This document shows positions 52,754 through 61,887 of a stretch of 64,000 nucleotides of DNA, in pieces. Source of the DNA: an uncultured Anaeromusa sp. (GTDB lineage Bacteria; Bacillota; Negativicutes; Anaeromusales; Anaeromusaceae); contig NZ_OY781460.1 of NCBI RefSeq assembly GCF_963676855.1, forward strand, positions 1,589,520-1,653,519. Direction: 5' to 3'. The position numbers and the translations under genes were made by a program. Positions within the stretch are counted from its first letter, which is position 1. Every line of letters starts with the position of its first letter. Under the pieces are notes generated by a model, which saw nothing but the letters and a program-made list of their open reading frames with translations, was not told the DNA's origin and made no database searches.

Positions 52754-55066
52754 ATGGAAGACGTTAAAGAGCGCTGGCAAGTGCAGGTGGAAGGTATTGT
52801 ACAAGGGGTTGGCTTTCGGCCTTTTGTCCATCGCTTGGCGTATGAGCTAGCGTTAGCGGGCTTTGTTTGTAATACTGGAGCAGGTGTGCTGGCGGAGGTA
52901 GAGGGTCCGACAGTTTCGTTACAAGAATTTATGCGGCGCTTGGCGGCGGAGGCGCCGCCGATGGCTTTAGTGGAGAGAATACAGCGCCAAGGCATAGATA
53001 TAGAAGCGACTGGGGAAAATGAATTTGTTATCAAGCAAAGCGTGGCCGGTGAAACGCTGACCCTTGTTTCGCCGGATATGGCTATCTGTGCCGAATGTCA
53101 AAGGGAATTATTGGAGCCCACAGATCGGCGTTATCGTTACGCTTTTATTAACTGTACCCATTGCGGGCCGCGCTATACGATTATTAAAGATCTTCCTTAT
53201 GATCGGCCACAGACGACGATGGCCGGATTTTCTATGTGTCAAGCGTGCCAAGCAGAATATGAGAATGCAGTTGATCGTCGTTTTCATGCCCAACCTAACG
53301 CTTGCGCTGCCTGTGGTCCGGCATATCGTTTGACCGATGTGACGGGAGAGGACATTCCGTTGGCGGCGGTAGAAGATGTCTTCCAAGCGGCTCGGTGTAA
53401 AGTAAAGGCTGGAGCAATTTTAGCGGTCAAAGGCATTGGCGGCTATCATTTGGCTTGTGATGCAAAACAGCAAGAAGCGGTGCGCCAATTGCGGCGGCGT
53501 AAAGGGAGAGAAGAAAAACCGTTGGCAGTGATGTGCCGCGACCTAGAGCAAGTGCGTAAGCTTTGCTATGTATCGCCGCAGGAAGAAAAATTGTTGCTTT
53601 CTCCGGCGCGGCCGGTGGTGTTGTTGCGGAAAAAGCCCGAAGATTTTGTAGCGGAAGCGGTGGCTCCTGGCAATGATTTTTTAGGCGTGATGCTGCCCTA
53701 TGCTCCTGTACACTGGTTATTGCTGGAGGAAGAGGACGTGTGGGTCATGACCAGCGGCAATGCAAGCGGCGAACCGATGGTAAGGGAGGAAGCGGAGGCC
53801 CTTGCTTGCTTAGGCGGCTTGGCTGATTTTTTCTTAGGGCATAATCGACCAATTTTTCGAGGCGTGGATGACTCGGTAGCGCGCGTACTGCAAGGAGAAG
53901 TGCAATTGTTGCGCCGCGGGAGAGGGTATGCGCCGCGTCCTATTCGTCTGCCTTTTGCGGTGCCGCCTCTTTTAAGCACAGGAGGCGAGTTGAAGAATAC
54001 TTTTTGTCTGACTCGCGGGGAATATGCATTTGTGAGCCCCCATCTGGGAGATATGGCTGGCGAAGCTACCTATAATTCGTTTATAGCGCTTGTCGAGCAT
54101 TTGGAGCATCTTTTTGATATAAAACCGGAAGTGATAGCGTATGATCCGCATCCGGCGTATTTGACAGGACAATATGTACACAGGAGAAACATAGCGTGCC
54201 TTCCAGTGCAGCATCATCACGCTCATGCGGCGGCGGTGATGGCGGAACACGGTCTGGAAGAACCTGCATTAGCTTTGGTCTTTGATGGAACCGGGTATGG
54301 AGACGACGGCAAACTTTGGGGCGGTGAATTTTTGTTGGCGCAGTATGAGGGCTTTCAACGGCTGGCGCATTTCGCGTATCGTCCGCTGCCTGGGGGAGAG
54401 CAGGCAGTGAGGCAGCCTTGGCGTTTGGCAGCCTGGGTTTGGCAAGAAGTGTTCGGCGTTGGAGACGCATTGAAAACGGCCCCGTTCCCTGATGGGTGGA
54501 GGATGCTTATGCAGGCGGTGCGCAGCGGTTTGGCGGCGCCTCTTTCTTCCAGTGTCGGACGTCTGTTTGATACAGCGGCGGCGCTTTTGGAAGTGCGCGC
54601 GGAAAGTCATTATGAAGGACAGGCGGCCATCGAATTGGAACAACTTGCTGCTAGAAGCGGCGGTACGGTAGTGGAACTGGCTGGTTGTTGTTTGCAAACG
54701 GAAGAGAAAATTTGGCAAGTGGACGCAGCGCCACTATTGGCTTCGTTGTTGGAGAAACACTGTCAAGGAGAAAATAAAGCCGCTTTGGCGGCTGCTTTTC
54801 ACCACGCGCTGGGGCAAGCAGTGCTGGAGATGACTTGCCTTCTGGCTCAAAAGCACAAGGTGAACCAGGTCGTGCTGGGCGGCGGCGTCTGGCAGAACGC
54901 GTTGTTGCAGCAGCAAGTGAGGCAAGGACTCGAAAAAGAGGGCTTAACGGTGTATATGCCGGTACAGTTGCCGGTCAATGACGGCGGCCTGGCTTATGGC
55001 CAAGCCGTGGTGGCTGGAGCGATTTTGAATTGGAGAAAGAACACGGAAGAACGAAATTCTGTGTGA
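52754..55066 (+). CDS. hypF: Carbamoyltransferase HypF ([NiFe]-hydrogenase maturation)
   Basis: A 770-residue HypF, which converts carbamoyl phosphate to carbamoyl-adenylate and passes the group to HypE to make cyanide ligands. Domains in order: acylphosphatase (VEGIVQGVGFRPFVHRLA), two zinc-finger pairs (CAECQRE...CTHCGPRY; CQACQAE...CAACGPAY), YrdC-like (RRRKGREEKPLAVMCRDL) and a Kae1/TobZ-like domain with the metal-binding HHHAHAA. ATG 52754 is ten bases after ttggagg; the frame from 52715 runs through the scfB terminator. First of four hyp genes. Confidence 0.97.
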   Translation: MEDVKERWQVQVEGIVQGVGFRPFVHRLAYELALAGFVCNTGAGVLAEVEGPTVSLQEFMRRLAAEAPPMALVERIQRQGIDIEATGENEFVIKQSVAGETLTLVSPDMAICAECQRELLEPTDRRYRYAFINCTHCGPRYTIIKDLPYDRPQTTMAGFSMCQACQAEYENAVDRRFHAQPNACAACGPAYRLTDVTGEDIPLAAVEDVFQAARCKVKAGAILAVKGIGGYHLACDAKQQEAVRQLRRRKGREEKPLAVMCRDLEQVRKLCYVSPQEEKLLLSPARPVVLLRKKPEDFVAEAVAPGNDFLGVMLPYAPVHWLLLEEEDVWVMTSGNASGEPMVREEAEALACLGGLADFFLGHNRPIFRGVDDSVARVLQGEVQLLRRGRGYAPRPIRLPFAVPPLLSTGGELKNTFCLTRGEYAFVSPHLGDMAGEATYNSFIALVEHLEHLFDIKPEVIAYDPHPAYLTGQYVHRRNIACLPVQHHHAHAAAVMAEHGLEEPALALVFDGTGYGDDGKLWGGEFLLAQYEGFQRLAHFAYRPLPGGEQAVRQPWRLAAWVWQEVFGVGDALKTAPFPDGWRMLMQAVRSGLAAPLSSSVGRLFDTAAALLEVRAESHYEGQAAIELEQLAARSGGTVVELAGCCLQTEEKIWQVDAAPLLASLLEKHCQGENKAALAAAFHHALGQAVLEMTCLLAQKHKVNQVVLGGGVWQNALLQQQVRQGLEKEGLTVYMPVQLPVNDGGLAYGQAVVAGAILNWRKNTEERNSV

Positions 55067-55086
55067 ATCGCATCTCGTCTTCTCTG

Positions 55087-55095
55087 TGGTATAAT
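55087..55095 (+). promoter_or_regulatory. Possible internal promoter for hypCDE
   Basis: Extended -10 TGG TATAAT (55087-55095), 41 bases before hypC. No good -35 box is visible. Confidence 0.4.
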
Positions 55096-55135
55096 AAGAA
55101 AAGTTTGCAAATGTTTGGCTTGGGAGGAATAAAGT

Positions 55136-55363
55136 ATGTGTTTGGCAGTGCCGGCGCAGATTGTAAAACGTGAAGATATGCTGGCGACAGTGGATGTAGG
55201 GGGCGTGCAGCGGCAGGTGAGCATGTTGTTGCTGCCGGAAGCGCAGATAGGGGAGTATGTCTTGATTCATGCTGGGTTTGCCATGCAGCTGATCGATGAA
55301 GAAGAGGCAAAACTGACGTGGAGCTTATTGCGGGAGATGGCTGAACATGTTCAAGACGCCTGA
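55136..55363 (+). CDS. hypC: Hydrogenase maturation chaperone HypC
   Basis: A 75-residue HypC/HupF chaperone. It starts MCLAVPAQIV; the second-position cysteine, exposed after removal of the initiator methionine, coordinates the iron in the HypC-HypD complex. The end (ILIHAGFAMQLIDEEEA-like stretch) is typical. Its stop lies 17 bases inside hypD. Confidence 0.96.
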   Translation: MCLAVPAQIVKREDMLATVDVGGVQRQVSMLLLPEAQIGEYVLIHAGFAMQLIDEEEAKLTWSLLREMAEHVQDA

Positions 55364-56429
55364 AGAAATACGTCGTACCGCAACGGCGGCGGTACAAGAA
55401 GTAGAGCGTCTGGCGGTGAGGCCGCTACGGCTGATGGAGGTTTGCGGTACCCATACGGTGGCCATTTTTCGTCATGGCTTGCGGCAATTGCTGCCGGAAG
55501 CGGTTGAATTGGTCAGCGGCCCCGGATGTCCGGTGTGTGTTACGCCAACTTCTTATATGGATCTGGCTTTGGCGTATGCAGAGCAGCCGAAGGCGCTGAT
55601 TGCCACTTTCGGCGATATGCTGCGCGTGCCGGGTTCGTTTTCCAGCTTGGAAGAGGCAAAAAGCCGCGGGGCGGATATTCATACGGTGTATTCGCCGCTG
55701 GAAAGCTTGGAACTGGCGGAACGGTTTCCTGAAAAACGCGTGATCTTTCTCGGCGTCGGCTTTGAGACGACGGCGCCACTGACGGCGGCCTGCGTTCAGG
55801 AAGCGGCTCGCCGTCAATTATCTAATTGGCTGATTTTGCCGGCGCACAAATTAGTGCCGCCGGCATTGGCTTCGTTGCTGCAAGATCAAGCGAGCCGGGT
55901 GGATGGCTTGATCTTGCCAGGGCATGTGGCGGTGGTCACCGGCACGGAAGTGTTTTCGGATTTGCCGGTGCCGTCGGTCGTGGCCGGTTTTGAAGCGTTG
56001 GATATTTTGGAAGCGATCGTCCGGCTAGTGCGTCAGGCGGCGCAAGGAGAAGTACGTCTGGAAAATGCATATCGCCGCGTGGTTCGTTCGGAGGGGAATG
56101 TTTTGGCTCAATCTATGGTAGCCGAGGTATATGAACCAGTGGACTCCGCTTGGCGTGGCTTGGGCGTGCTGGCGCAGTCCGGCCTGCGTGTGCGACGGAA
56201 ATTTTCACGCTGGGATGCTACTCAAGCTTGGCCGCTGTCGGTGCCGGAAAGCCGAGAAGCGGCAGGGTGCTGCTGCGGCGAAGTGCTGAAAGGACGTATG
56301 CAGCCGACACAATGTCCGTTGTTTGGAAGGGCGTGTACGCCGCTGCAGCCGGTGGGAGCCTGTATGGTATCGGTGGAAGGCGTATGTGCAGCTTGGTATA
56401 AATACGGAGCAGGAAGGTGGTCCCCGTGA
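55347..56429 (+). CDS. hypD: Hydrogenase maturation protein HypD
   Basis: A 360-residue HypD, the Fe-S scaffold on which Fe(CN)2CO is built with HypC. Conserved motifs include MEVCGTHTVAIFRHG (C and H), SGPGCPVCVTP, GFETTAP and the cysteine-rich C-terminus (CCCGEVLKGRMQPTQCPLFG; ...CTPLQPVGACMVS) that binds the [4Fe-4S] cluster. Overlaps hypC by 17 bases and hypE by four, so the genes are co-translated. Confidence 0.97.
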   Translation: MFKTPEEIRRTATAAVQEVERLAVRPLRLMEVCGTHTVAIFRHGLRQLLPEAVELVSGPGCPVCVTPTSYMDLALAYAEQPKALIATFGDMLRVPGSFSSLEEAKSRGADIHTVYSPLESLELAERFPEKRVIFLGVGFETTAPLTAACVQEAARRQLSNWLILPAHKLVPPALASLLQDQASRVDGLILPGHVAVVTGTEVFSDLPVPSVVAGFEALDILEAIVRLVRQAAQGEVRLENAYRRVVRSEGNVLAQSMVAEVYEPVDSAWRGLGVLAQSGLRVRRKFSRWDATQAWPLSVPESREAAGCCCGEVLKGRMQPTQCPLFGRACTPLQPVGACMVSVEGVCAAWYKYGAGRWSP

Positions 56430-57436
56430 AGGAGGAGCAAATTCGCATGGCCCATGGGGCCGGTGGCAGGTTAAGCCGCCTTTTGGTAGAAGAAGTGATT
56501 CGGCCATATTTTAGCAATGAGGTATTGGATGTTATGCACGATGCGGCCTTATTGCCCCAGCAGGATGGGCGGTTGGCTTTTACCACGGACTCGTATGTAG
56601 TAAAGCCGCTGTTTTTTCCTGGCGGAGATATTGGTCGTCTTGCTGTATGCGGCACAGTGAATGATTTAGCGGTCAGCGGAGCTAAACCGCTGTATTTGAG
56701 CATGGCTTTGGTGTTGGAGGAAGGACTGCCACTGATCACGCTGCGTCGCGTGTTGACGTCTATGGCCCAGACGGCTAAAGAGGCCGGAATTCTGATTGTT
56801 ACAGGGGATACGAAGGTTGTGGAGCGAGGTGCGGTGGACGGTTTGTTCATAAATACCGCCGGAGTGGGCGTTGTGCCGGACGGGCGGGATGTTACTGCGC
56901 GTCGGGCCAGAGCGGGACAGCATATTTTAATCAGCGGCTTTTTAGGAGACCATGCATTGGCGGTCATGGCGGAACGTCATGGACTGACATTGCCGGAAAC
57001 GGTATGGAGTGATTGCGCTCCGTTGGCAGCTATGCTGCAAGAGGTGTTAGCCGAAGTTCCACAAGTAGCCGTGATGAGGGATCCTACACGAGGCGGCTTA
57101 GCGACAACCTTGCAAGAAATTTCTATGCAAGGAGGCGTGTCCATGGAGTTAGAGGAGGCCTTACTGCCTGTTCGGGTGGAAGTGAAAGCAGCGTGTGATT
57201 TGCTTGGCTTTGATCCCTTGTATATGGCGAACGAGGGGAAATGTCTTCTGCTAGTAGAACCGGAAGATAGTGAAACCGTCTTGCGTATTTTACAAAAACA
57301 TGTATACGGACGGGATGCTTGTCGCATAGGAAAGGTGACTAAAGGAATGGGAGGAAAAGTTGGTGTCAGGACTTTAGTCGGAGGAATGAGACTTTTGAGC
57401 CAATTAGAAGGGGACCAATTGCCAAGAATTTGCTGA
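56426..57436 (+). CDS. hypE: Hydrogenase maturation protein HypE
   Basis: A 336-residue HypE of the PurM/SelD-like ATP-dependent family: EEQIRMAHGAGGR near the start, VTGDTKVVERG, and DPTRGGLATTL. The terminal PRIC ends in the cysteine that receives the carbamoyl group from HypF and is dehydrated to thiocyanate. GTG at 56426 overlaps the hypD stop in a GTGA and has aaggtgg upstream; the GTG at 56417 is less well placed. hypA and hypB, needed for nickel insertion, are not in this cluster. Confidence 0.96.
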   Translation: MKEEQIRMAHGAGGRLSRLLVEEVIRPYFSNEVLDVMHDAALLPQQDGRLAFTTDSYVVKPLFFPGGDIGRLAVCGTVNDLAVSGAKPLYLSMALVLEEGLPLITLRRVLTSMAQTAKEAGILIVTGDTKVVERGAVDGLFINTAGVGVVPDGRDVTARRARAGQHILISGFLGDHALAVMAERHGLTLPETVWSDCAPLAAMLQEVLAEVPQVAVMRDPTRGGLATTLQEISMQGGVSMELEEALLPVRVEVKAACDLLGFDPLYMANEGKCLLLVEPEDSETVLRILQKHVYGRDACRIGKVTKGMGGKVGVRTLVGGMRLLSQLEGDQLPRIC

Positions 57437-57461
57437 ATGACAGATTTCTCATGTTTATATA

Positions 57462-57490
57462 TTGACTGGTTAGTCTGGATGCCGTAAGAT
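57462..57490 (+). promoter_or_regulatory. Promoter of the ArsR-family gene with overlapping inverted repeat
   Basis: TTGACT (57462-57467) and TAAGAT (57485-57490), spacer 17. GACT-ggtt-AGTC (57464-57475) overlaps the -35 and may be part of an autoregulatory operator. Confidence 0.6.
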
Positions 57491-57582
57491 GGTTAAAGAA
57501 GTTTTCAAAAGAAACTGATTTTCGTTATGATTTGAGAATGACTAGTTGCAGGCAAGGCGAGTCTCGGGAGGATGAAAGAAAA

Positions 57583-57900
57583 ATGGATGAAATAGTAACC
57601 AGATTAACCGCGGAATTCCTTAAGGCAATGGCGCACCCGGTGCGGATTAAAGTGCTCAAGTTGTTATCCGAGCAAGAACAATGCGTATGTGATTTGGTGG
57701 AAACGATCGGTATTGAACAGTCGAATCTATCGCAACACCTAAGTGTGTTGAAGAAACAAGGAATTATCGAGTCCCACAAAAACGGTACCAAAGTAATTTA
57801 CAATTTGGTTTATCCTCCTGCAGTTGATATTGTGGACACAGTAGGGCAGGTTTTGCGGGCACAGATTTTTCAGAGCCAGACATTGCTGGAACATTTGTAA
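57583..57900 (+). CDS. ArsR/SmtB-family transcriptional regulator
   Basis: A 105-residue winged-helix repressor. The recognition helix region reads IGIEQSNLSQHLSVLKKQGI (about 43-62). At the ArsR-type alpha-3 metal site it has C34 and C36 in QCVCDLVE, but not the third cysteine of E. coli ArsR, so it may sense As(III)/Sb(III), another metal or a thiol-reactive signal. No transporter or arsenate reductase is adjacent, and a bidirectional terminator follows, so the target may be its own gene or a distant one. ATG 57583 follows gggagg. Confidence 0.9.
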   Translation: MDEIVTRLTAEFLKAMAHPVRIKVLKLLSEQEQCVCDLVETIGIEQSNLSQHLSVLKKQGIIESHKNGTKVIYNLVYPPAVDIVDTVGQVLRAQIFQSQTLLEHL

Positions 57901-57910
57901 CTAAAAAAAC

Positions 57911-57952
57911 AAAACCCCCGGCAAAGTGCAATAACTTTGTCGGGGGTTTTCT
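57911..57952. terminator. Bidirectional terminator between the ArsR and mgsA genes
   Basis: AAAACCCCCGGCAAAGT, short loop, ACTTTGTCGGGGGTTTT, with A-rich and T-rich flanks for both convergent genes. Confidence 0.92.
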
Positions 57953-58014
57953 TCAGGTGCGAGAATATGAAAAAATTAAGAAATATTTGTTCCAATTTTC
58001 GTATCTTATCTGTA

Positions 58015-58389
58015 CTATCGATTTCCCAGAACTGCGCGCACAAGCAGATCTGCGCCGGCCAGATTGGTGGCAACAGGAACGTTGTGGACGTCACAGACGC
58101 GCAAGAGGGCTGTAATGTCGGGTTCGTGCGGCTGGGCAGTCAAGGGATCCCGCAGGAAGATTACCAGGTCTACTTCGCCAGCGGCGATGCGAGCGCCAAT
58201 CTGTTGGTCCCCGCCCAGGGGGCCAGATAAATACGTGTGCACGTTCAAATTAAGTTCGTCACGCAAACGACGGCCTGTGGTAGCAGTAGCCAGCAGAGAG
58301 TGGGGCAATAAAAGAGCTAAATGCTCGCGGACAAAATCCAGCATTAACTGTTTTTTCTGGTCATGAGCGATTAAAGCGACAGTTTTCAT
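58015..58389 (-). CDS. mgsA: Methylglyoxal synthase
   Basis: A 124-residue enzyme that converts dihydroxyacetone phosphate to methylglyoxal and phosphate, a bypass that relieves sugar-phosphate stress. Conserved HDxKK start (H9, D10, K12-K13), the phosphate loop [11 protein letters not shown] with D61, and HEPD (H88, D91). Somewhat shorter than the E. coli protein (152) but complete. On the minus strand the ATG at 58389 follows gaggtg. The nearby glycerol-3-phosphate genes share the dihydroxyacetone phosphate pool. Confidence 0.95.
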   Translation of the reverse strand: MKTVALIAHDQKKQLMLDFVREHLALLLPHSLLATATTGRRLRDELNLNVHTYLSGPLGGDQQIGARIAAGEVDLVIFLRDPLTAQPHEPDITALLRVCDVHNVPVATNLAGADLLVRAVLGNR

Positions 58390-58562
58390 AGCGACACCTC
58401 ATTTCCAACGTTTCATTTAGCATAGCAGAAATAAAAGCAGAAAGAAATGGGCTAAAAAGGATTTCTTGACATGGGGAAAGAAGAGAGCTTTGTGAAATAT
58501 TGACGCTCTTTATGGGCTACACTACACTGGCAAAAGAAAGACTGCATGAGCAAGGAGCGGGC

Positions 58563-59483
58563 ATGAGAAAGATTGGACTTTTATGTTGTTGGCTTTTAGC
58601 GCTTTGCGGCATGTTGGCGGGCTGTGGACCTCAATATGCAGGTTATATTGATTTCTCCAAAGGCACTAAGGTGGCGGTACCGGCAGTGACAACGGAAGAA
58701 AAGCCGTTACGCATTGCTATTACGTCGGTGTTGTCGCCGCAGGAAACCATAGGATATTATCGGCAATTGGCGGACCATGTGACGCGCGAAATGGGGCGGC
58801 CGATGGTATTGGTGCAACGAAAAACCTACGAGGAACTCAATTCGCTTTTGGCGAACGATCAAGTGGATTTGGTATTCCTTTCTACCGGCGCCTATGCGGC
58901 TTATCGGGGGATTACGCCGATCGAGATGCTGGTGATGGTGGAATGGCAAGGCCATTCCCAGTACCGCACAGAAGTAATCGTCCATAAGGATAGCTCTTAT
59001 CAAAATTTAGAGGATTTGCGGGGCAAGGTGTTTGCTTTTACCGATCCCTTGAGCCTTTCAGGGCACGTGATGGTGACAAACTATCTGTGGGAACGACAAG
59101 AGGGGCCGGAAAAGTATTTCCGACGCTATATCTATACCTCCAGTCATGATAAGTCGATTTGGGCTGTGGCTAACCGTGTAGTAGACGGGGCCTGCATGGA
59201 CAGCATGGTGTATGAATATGCGCAAGAGAAGAATCCGGATTTAGCGGCTCAGATCAAGGTGATTGCGCAATTTCCGCCTACGCCGACAGGGCCTGTAGTG
59301 GTTAATAGGCATTTACCTTTGGAACAGCGGCAACGATTGCAGCAAGTGTTTTTGCACATGCACGAACATCCGGAACTTCATGAAGCTATGCGTTCACTGC
59401 AGACGGACCGATATGTGCCGCCGCGGCCGGAAGAATACGAACCGTTGCGGGAACTGTACGATCATATGCGAGGTCTGTCATGA
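58563..59483 (+). CDS. PhnD-like substrate-binding lipoprotein
   Basis: A 306-residue lipoprotein: signal with lipobox LAGC (C21), then a PhnD/phosphate-phosphonate-type binding fold (LRIAITSVLSPQETIGYYRQLADHV in pieces; VDLVFLSTGAYAAYRG; FAFTDPLSLSGHVM). It should capture a small anion outside the cell, but no ABC permease or ATPase follows. Instead a kinase and regulator gene overlap it, so it probably acts as a ligand sensor for that pair. The ATG at 58563 follows aaggagc; the frame back to 58500 lacks a signal-peptide start. Confidence 0.88.
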   Translation: MRKIGLLCCWLLALCGMLAGCGPQYAGYIDFSKGTKVAVPAVTTEEKPLRIAITSVLSPQETIGYYRQLADHVTREMGRPMVLVQRKTYEELNSLLANDQVDLVFLSTGAYAAYRGITPIEMLVMVEWQGHSQYRTEVIVHKDSSYQNLEDLRGKVFAFTDPLSLSGHVMVTNYLWERQEGPEKYFRRYIYTSSHDKSIWAVANRVVDGACMDSMVYEYAQEKNPDLAAQIKVIAQFPPTPTGPVVVNRHLPLEQRQRLQQVFLHMHEHPELHEAMRSLQTDRYVPPRPEEYEPLRELYDHMRGLS

Positions 59484-60718
59484 AGCGTCTGAGACAGTTG
59501 AGCATTTACTACAAAATCAACGGTATTACTATCAGCATGCTAGTATTTTTCATGCTGTTTTCCGGCTGGTTGGTGCGCGGTTTTACGGCGGATGTCCTCG
59601 GAAAGCAGATTGAACAGCGCGGTTTGGAAACGGCGATTTATATCGCTACGCTCAGCGCTGATGACGTAGTCGTGGACAACTATTTCGCTTTGCATGAGCG
59701 TATTAATACGAAAAAAAATAATACGGAAGATGTGCGCTATATTATTATCGCTGATCATGCCGGAAATCCGTTGGCGCATACTTTTGGAGCCGTGCTGCCT
59801 GCGGGGCTGCCTGGAAATACAGCGGAGCTTTTGGTTGAGGGCGCGGATCATTCTGTGAATTTGTTTGACAGCAATGAAGGGCCGGTGCGGGAAGTAGTAG
59901 CTCCCATTGACAGCAATGCCAATATCGGCTTTGTGCGTGTCGGCATGTCGGAGCGGAATATGCAGCTTTGGCTGGACCGGAAAATTCGGGAGCTTTTAGT
60001 GTGGTCCCTGCTTATCGGCTTGCTTGCTGTCTCGTTTGCTACACGGATGGCGCATGTCATCATGCGGCCTGTAGGACATTTGCTCAGTGCGGTGCGGGCT
60101 ATTCGCGGCGGAGACTACTCGGCGCGGGCTAAGGTGGAAGCGGCTGACGAAATGGGACAGTTGGCGCACGCTTTTAATGATATGGCGACCTCGTTGCAAC
60201 AAAAAGAGGCGGAAAATGACAGGCTGCTGGATGCGTTGCGTGAAAAGGAAGCGCGGCGCGCCGAATTAATCAAACGGCTCTTTAGCGTGCAGGAAGAAGA
60301 GCGGAAACGCATCTCACGGGAATTGCATGACAGCACGGGACAGTCGATAACCTCCTTGTTGGTATACATGAAACTGTTGCTTTCCAAAACGGTTGATGAA
60401 AAGCAACGGGAGCTGCTGCTGGGAGCCCGGGATGTAGTGGCTGGTGTTTTAGAAGATATGAAACAAATGGTCGTAGACCTGCGACCGCCCATTTTGGACG
60501 ACCACGGCATTGTAGCCGCTATGGCTAAGTACTTGCAGGCCTGGGGCGAGCAAGTTGGCGTAGAGGTGTCTTTCCGGGCGCCGGAGGATAAGCTGATTGT
60601 CAGTGATGAAACTGGTCTGGCCTTATATCGGGTGTTGCAGGAAAGCTTAACCAATGTAGCAAGGCATGCGCAGGCGCTAGAGTGGACGTGGTTTTGGGCT
60701 TGGTGGCAGGGGAGTTGA
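59480..60718 (+). CDS. NarL-type sensor histidine kinase, frameshifted in its ATPase domain
   Basis: The open part (412 codons) holds an N-terminal helix (about 12-30), an extracytoplasmic sensor (about 31-170), a second helix, HAMP (about 195-248) and HisKA_3 with H283 in RELHDSTGQ, then the start of HATPase_c (ESLTNVARHAQA). Just after that motif it runs into unrelated sequence and stops. The missing part continues in the -1 frame (60682-60951). One extra G near 60676 (turning gcgct into gcggct) would restore HAQA-A-RVDVV. It overlaps the lipoprotein gene in an ATGA. Confidence 0.85.
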   Translation: MKRLRQLSIYYKINGITISMLVFFMLFSGWLVRGFTADVLGKQIEQRGLETAIYIATLSADDVVVDNYFALHERINTKKNNTEDVRYIIIADHAGNPLAHTFGAVLPAGLPGNTAELLVEGADHSVNLFDSNEGPVREVVAPIDSNANIGFVRVGMSERNMQLWLDRKIRELLVWSLLIGLLAVSFATRMAHVIMRPVGHLLSAVRAIRGGDYSARAKVEAADEMGQLAHAFNDMATSLQQKEAENDRLLDALREKEARRAELIKRLFSVQEEERKRISRELHDSTGQSITSLLVYMKLLLSKTVDEKQRELLLGARDVVAGVLEDMKQMVVDLRPPILDDHGIVAAMAKYLQAWGEQVGVEVSFRAPEDKLIVSDETGLALYRVLQESLTNVARHAQALEWTWFWAWWQGS

Positions 60719-60951
60719 CGCTGGAAGTCAGTGATGACGGCGTAGGTATTGCCCCGGGACGTCTAGAAGACGCTCGGAAAAACAACCATATGGGCGTTTT
60801 CGGCATGCGCGAGCGTGTGGAGCTGCTGGGAGGCAGACTGCTGGTTCGTTCGCAGCCTGGCGGCGGTGCGACGGTTTGTGTGCGGTTGCCTGCATTATGG
60901 GAAGGAAGTGGAGTCAATGAAGAATCGCATACGGATTATTCTGGCCGATGA
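60682..60951 (+). pseudogene. Displaced C-terminal part of the sensor kinase (ATPase domain end)
   Basis: About 89 codons in the -1 frame relative to the kinase gene. They encode the rest of HATPase_c: VSDDGVGIAPG (G1 box), GVFGMRERVELLGG (G2) and the closing strand GGGATVCVRLP. No start or ribosome site of its own is needed; it belongs to the kinase. Whether the single-base deletion is real or a sequencing or assembly error cannot be told. The end overlaps the response regulator gene by 35 bases. Confidence 0.8.
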
Positions 60952-61582
60952 TCATAGCGTGTTGCGTGTGGGATTAAAAATGCTGCTGGAAAGCGAATCT
61001 CATTTTTCCGTCGTCGGCGAGGCGGCAGATGGGGAGGAACTACTGATTCTGTTGGAAAAAACCGCTGTCGACGTGGTGGTGGTGGACTTGTCCATGCCCA
61101 AGATGGGCGGCCTGGAATGCATCAAGGAAATTCGCAGCCGAGGCATGGATGTAAAAATACTGGTTTTGACCATGTTTGGCGATGAAACCTATATCCGCGA
61201 GGTCATGCAAGCTGGCGCCAACGGTTATGTGGAAAAACAGGCAGTGGACGCAGAACTGTTTGCGGCCTTAAAGGCGGTAGCGGCGGGACAGTTTTATTTG
61301 AGTTCTAAAAACTCACAGGCGTTGTTGAACTCTCTCTTTACGGCGGCGCCGCGTCCCAGCGGACAGGATCCTTATGAGGTTCTCAGCGTTCGCGAACGGG
61401 AAGTGCTGAAGCTGTTAGTACGGGGCTATTCGCTGTCAGAAATCGGGGCTAAGCTTTTTCTGAGTGTAAAAACAGTGGATACCTATAAAACGCGGCTGAT
61501 GGAAAAATTGGGTTTAAATAAAAAAAGCGAGCTTGTGGAATATTCTTTGAAGCATGGGTTATTGTCAACAAAAGATATTTAG
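60917..61582 (+). CDS. NarL-family response regulator of the PhnD-kinase triad
   Basis: A 221-residue regulator: receiver domain with D11-D12 and phospho-acceptor D57 (VVVDLSMPKMGG), and a LuxR-type helix-turn-helix (LSVREREVLKLLVRGYSLSEIG, then LSVKTVDTYKTRLMEKL). It is the natural partner of the overlapping HisKA_3 kinase. The ATG at 60917 is used; the frame back to 60815 is overlap with the kinase. Targets are unknown; the glp genes follow 430 bases downstream. Confidence 0.93.
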   Translation: MKNRIRIILADDHSVLRVGLKMLLESESHFSVVGEAADGEELLILLEKTAVDVVVVDLSMPKMGGLECIKEIRSRGMDVKILVLTMFGDETYIREVMQAGANGYVEKQAVDAELFAALKAVAAGQFYLSSKNSQALLNSLFTAAPRPSGQDPYEVLSVREREVLKLLVRGYSLSEIGAKLFLSVKTVDTYKTRLMEKLGLNKKSELVEYSLKHGLLSTKDI

Positions 61583-61777
61583 CAAAAAGAGTAAAAATTC
61601 AAATAAATTAAAATTAAGAAAGATGAGGCGCCAATACAGAGAAATTTATATTTTTATTGCCGAGTATGGTTGTTAGCAAAGCTAGAAAAGGCAAAGGTCC
61701 TTGTTTTACTATATTTTTAGACGCAAACTCGCAGTTGGTGATAAGAATTGCGGGTGTTGGGACGGTGAGAGGAGGCC
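61583..61777. other. AT-rich gap before the glpA promoter
   Basis: First half of the 429-base gap between the regulator and glpA. It is AT-rich, with no open frame or clear terminator; I see nothing else in it. Confidence 0.5.
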
Positions 61778-61806
61778 TTGACAATGCCTTCAGGATGTAC
61801 TATAAA
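61778..61806 (+). promoter_or_regulatory. Promoter of glpAB
   Basis: TTGACA (61778-61783) and TATAAA (61801-61806), spacer 17. The start would be near 61813, leaving a ~200-base leader. Confidence 0.75.
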
Positions 61807-61887
61807 AATATTGGGAAAATTTAAAGCCTATCGGTATATTTGCAACAATAGCCATACAAGTGCATACTCTGGATTTGGAGAAAAGAG

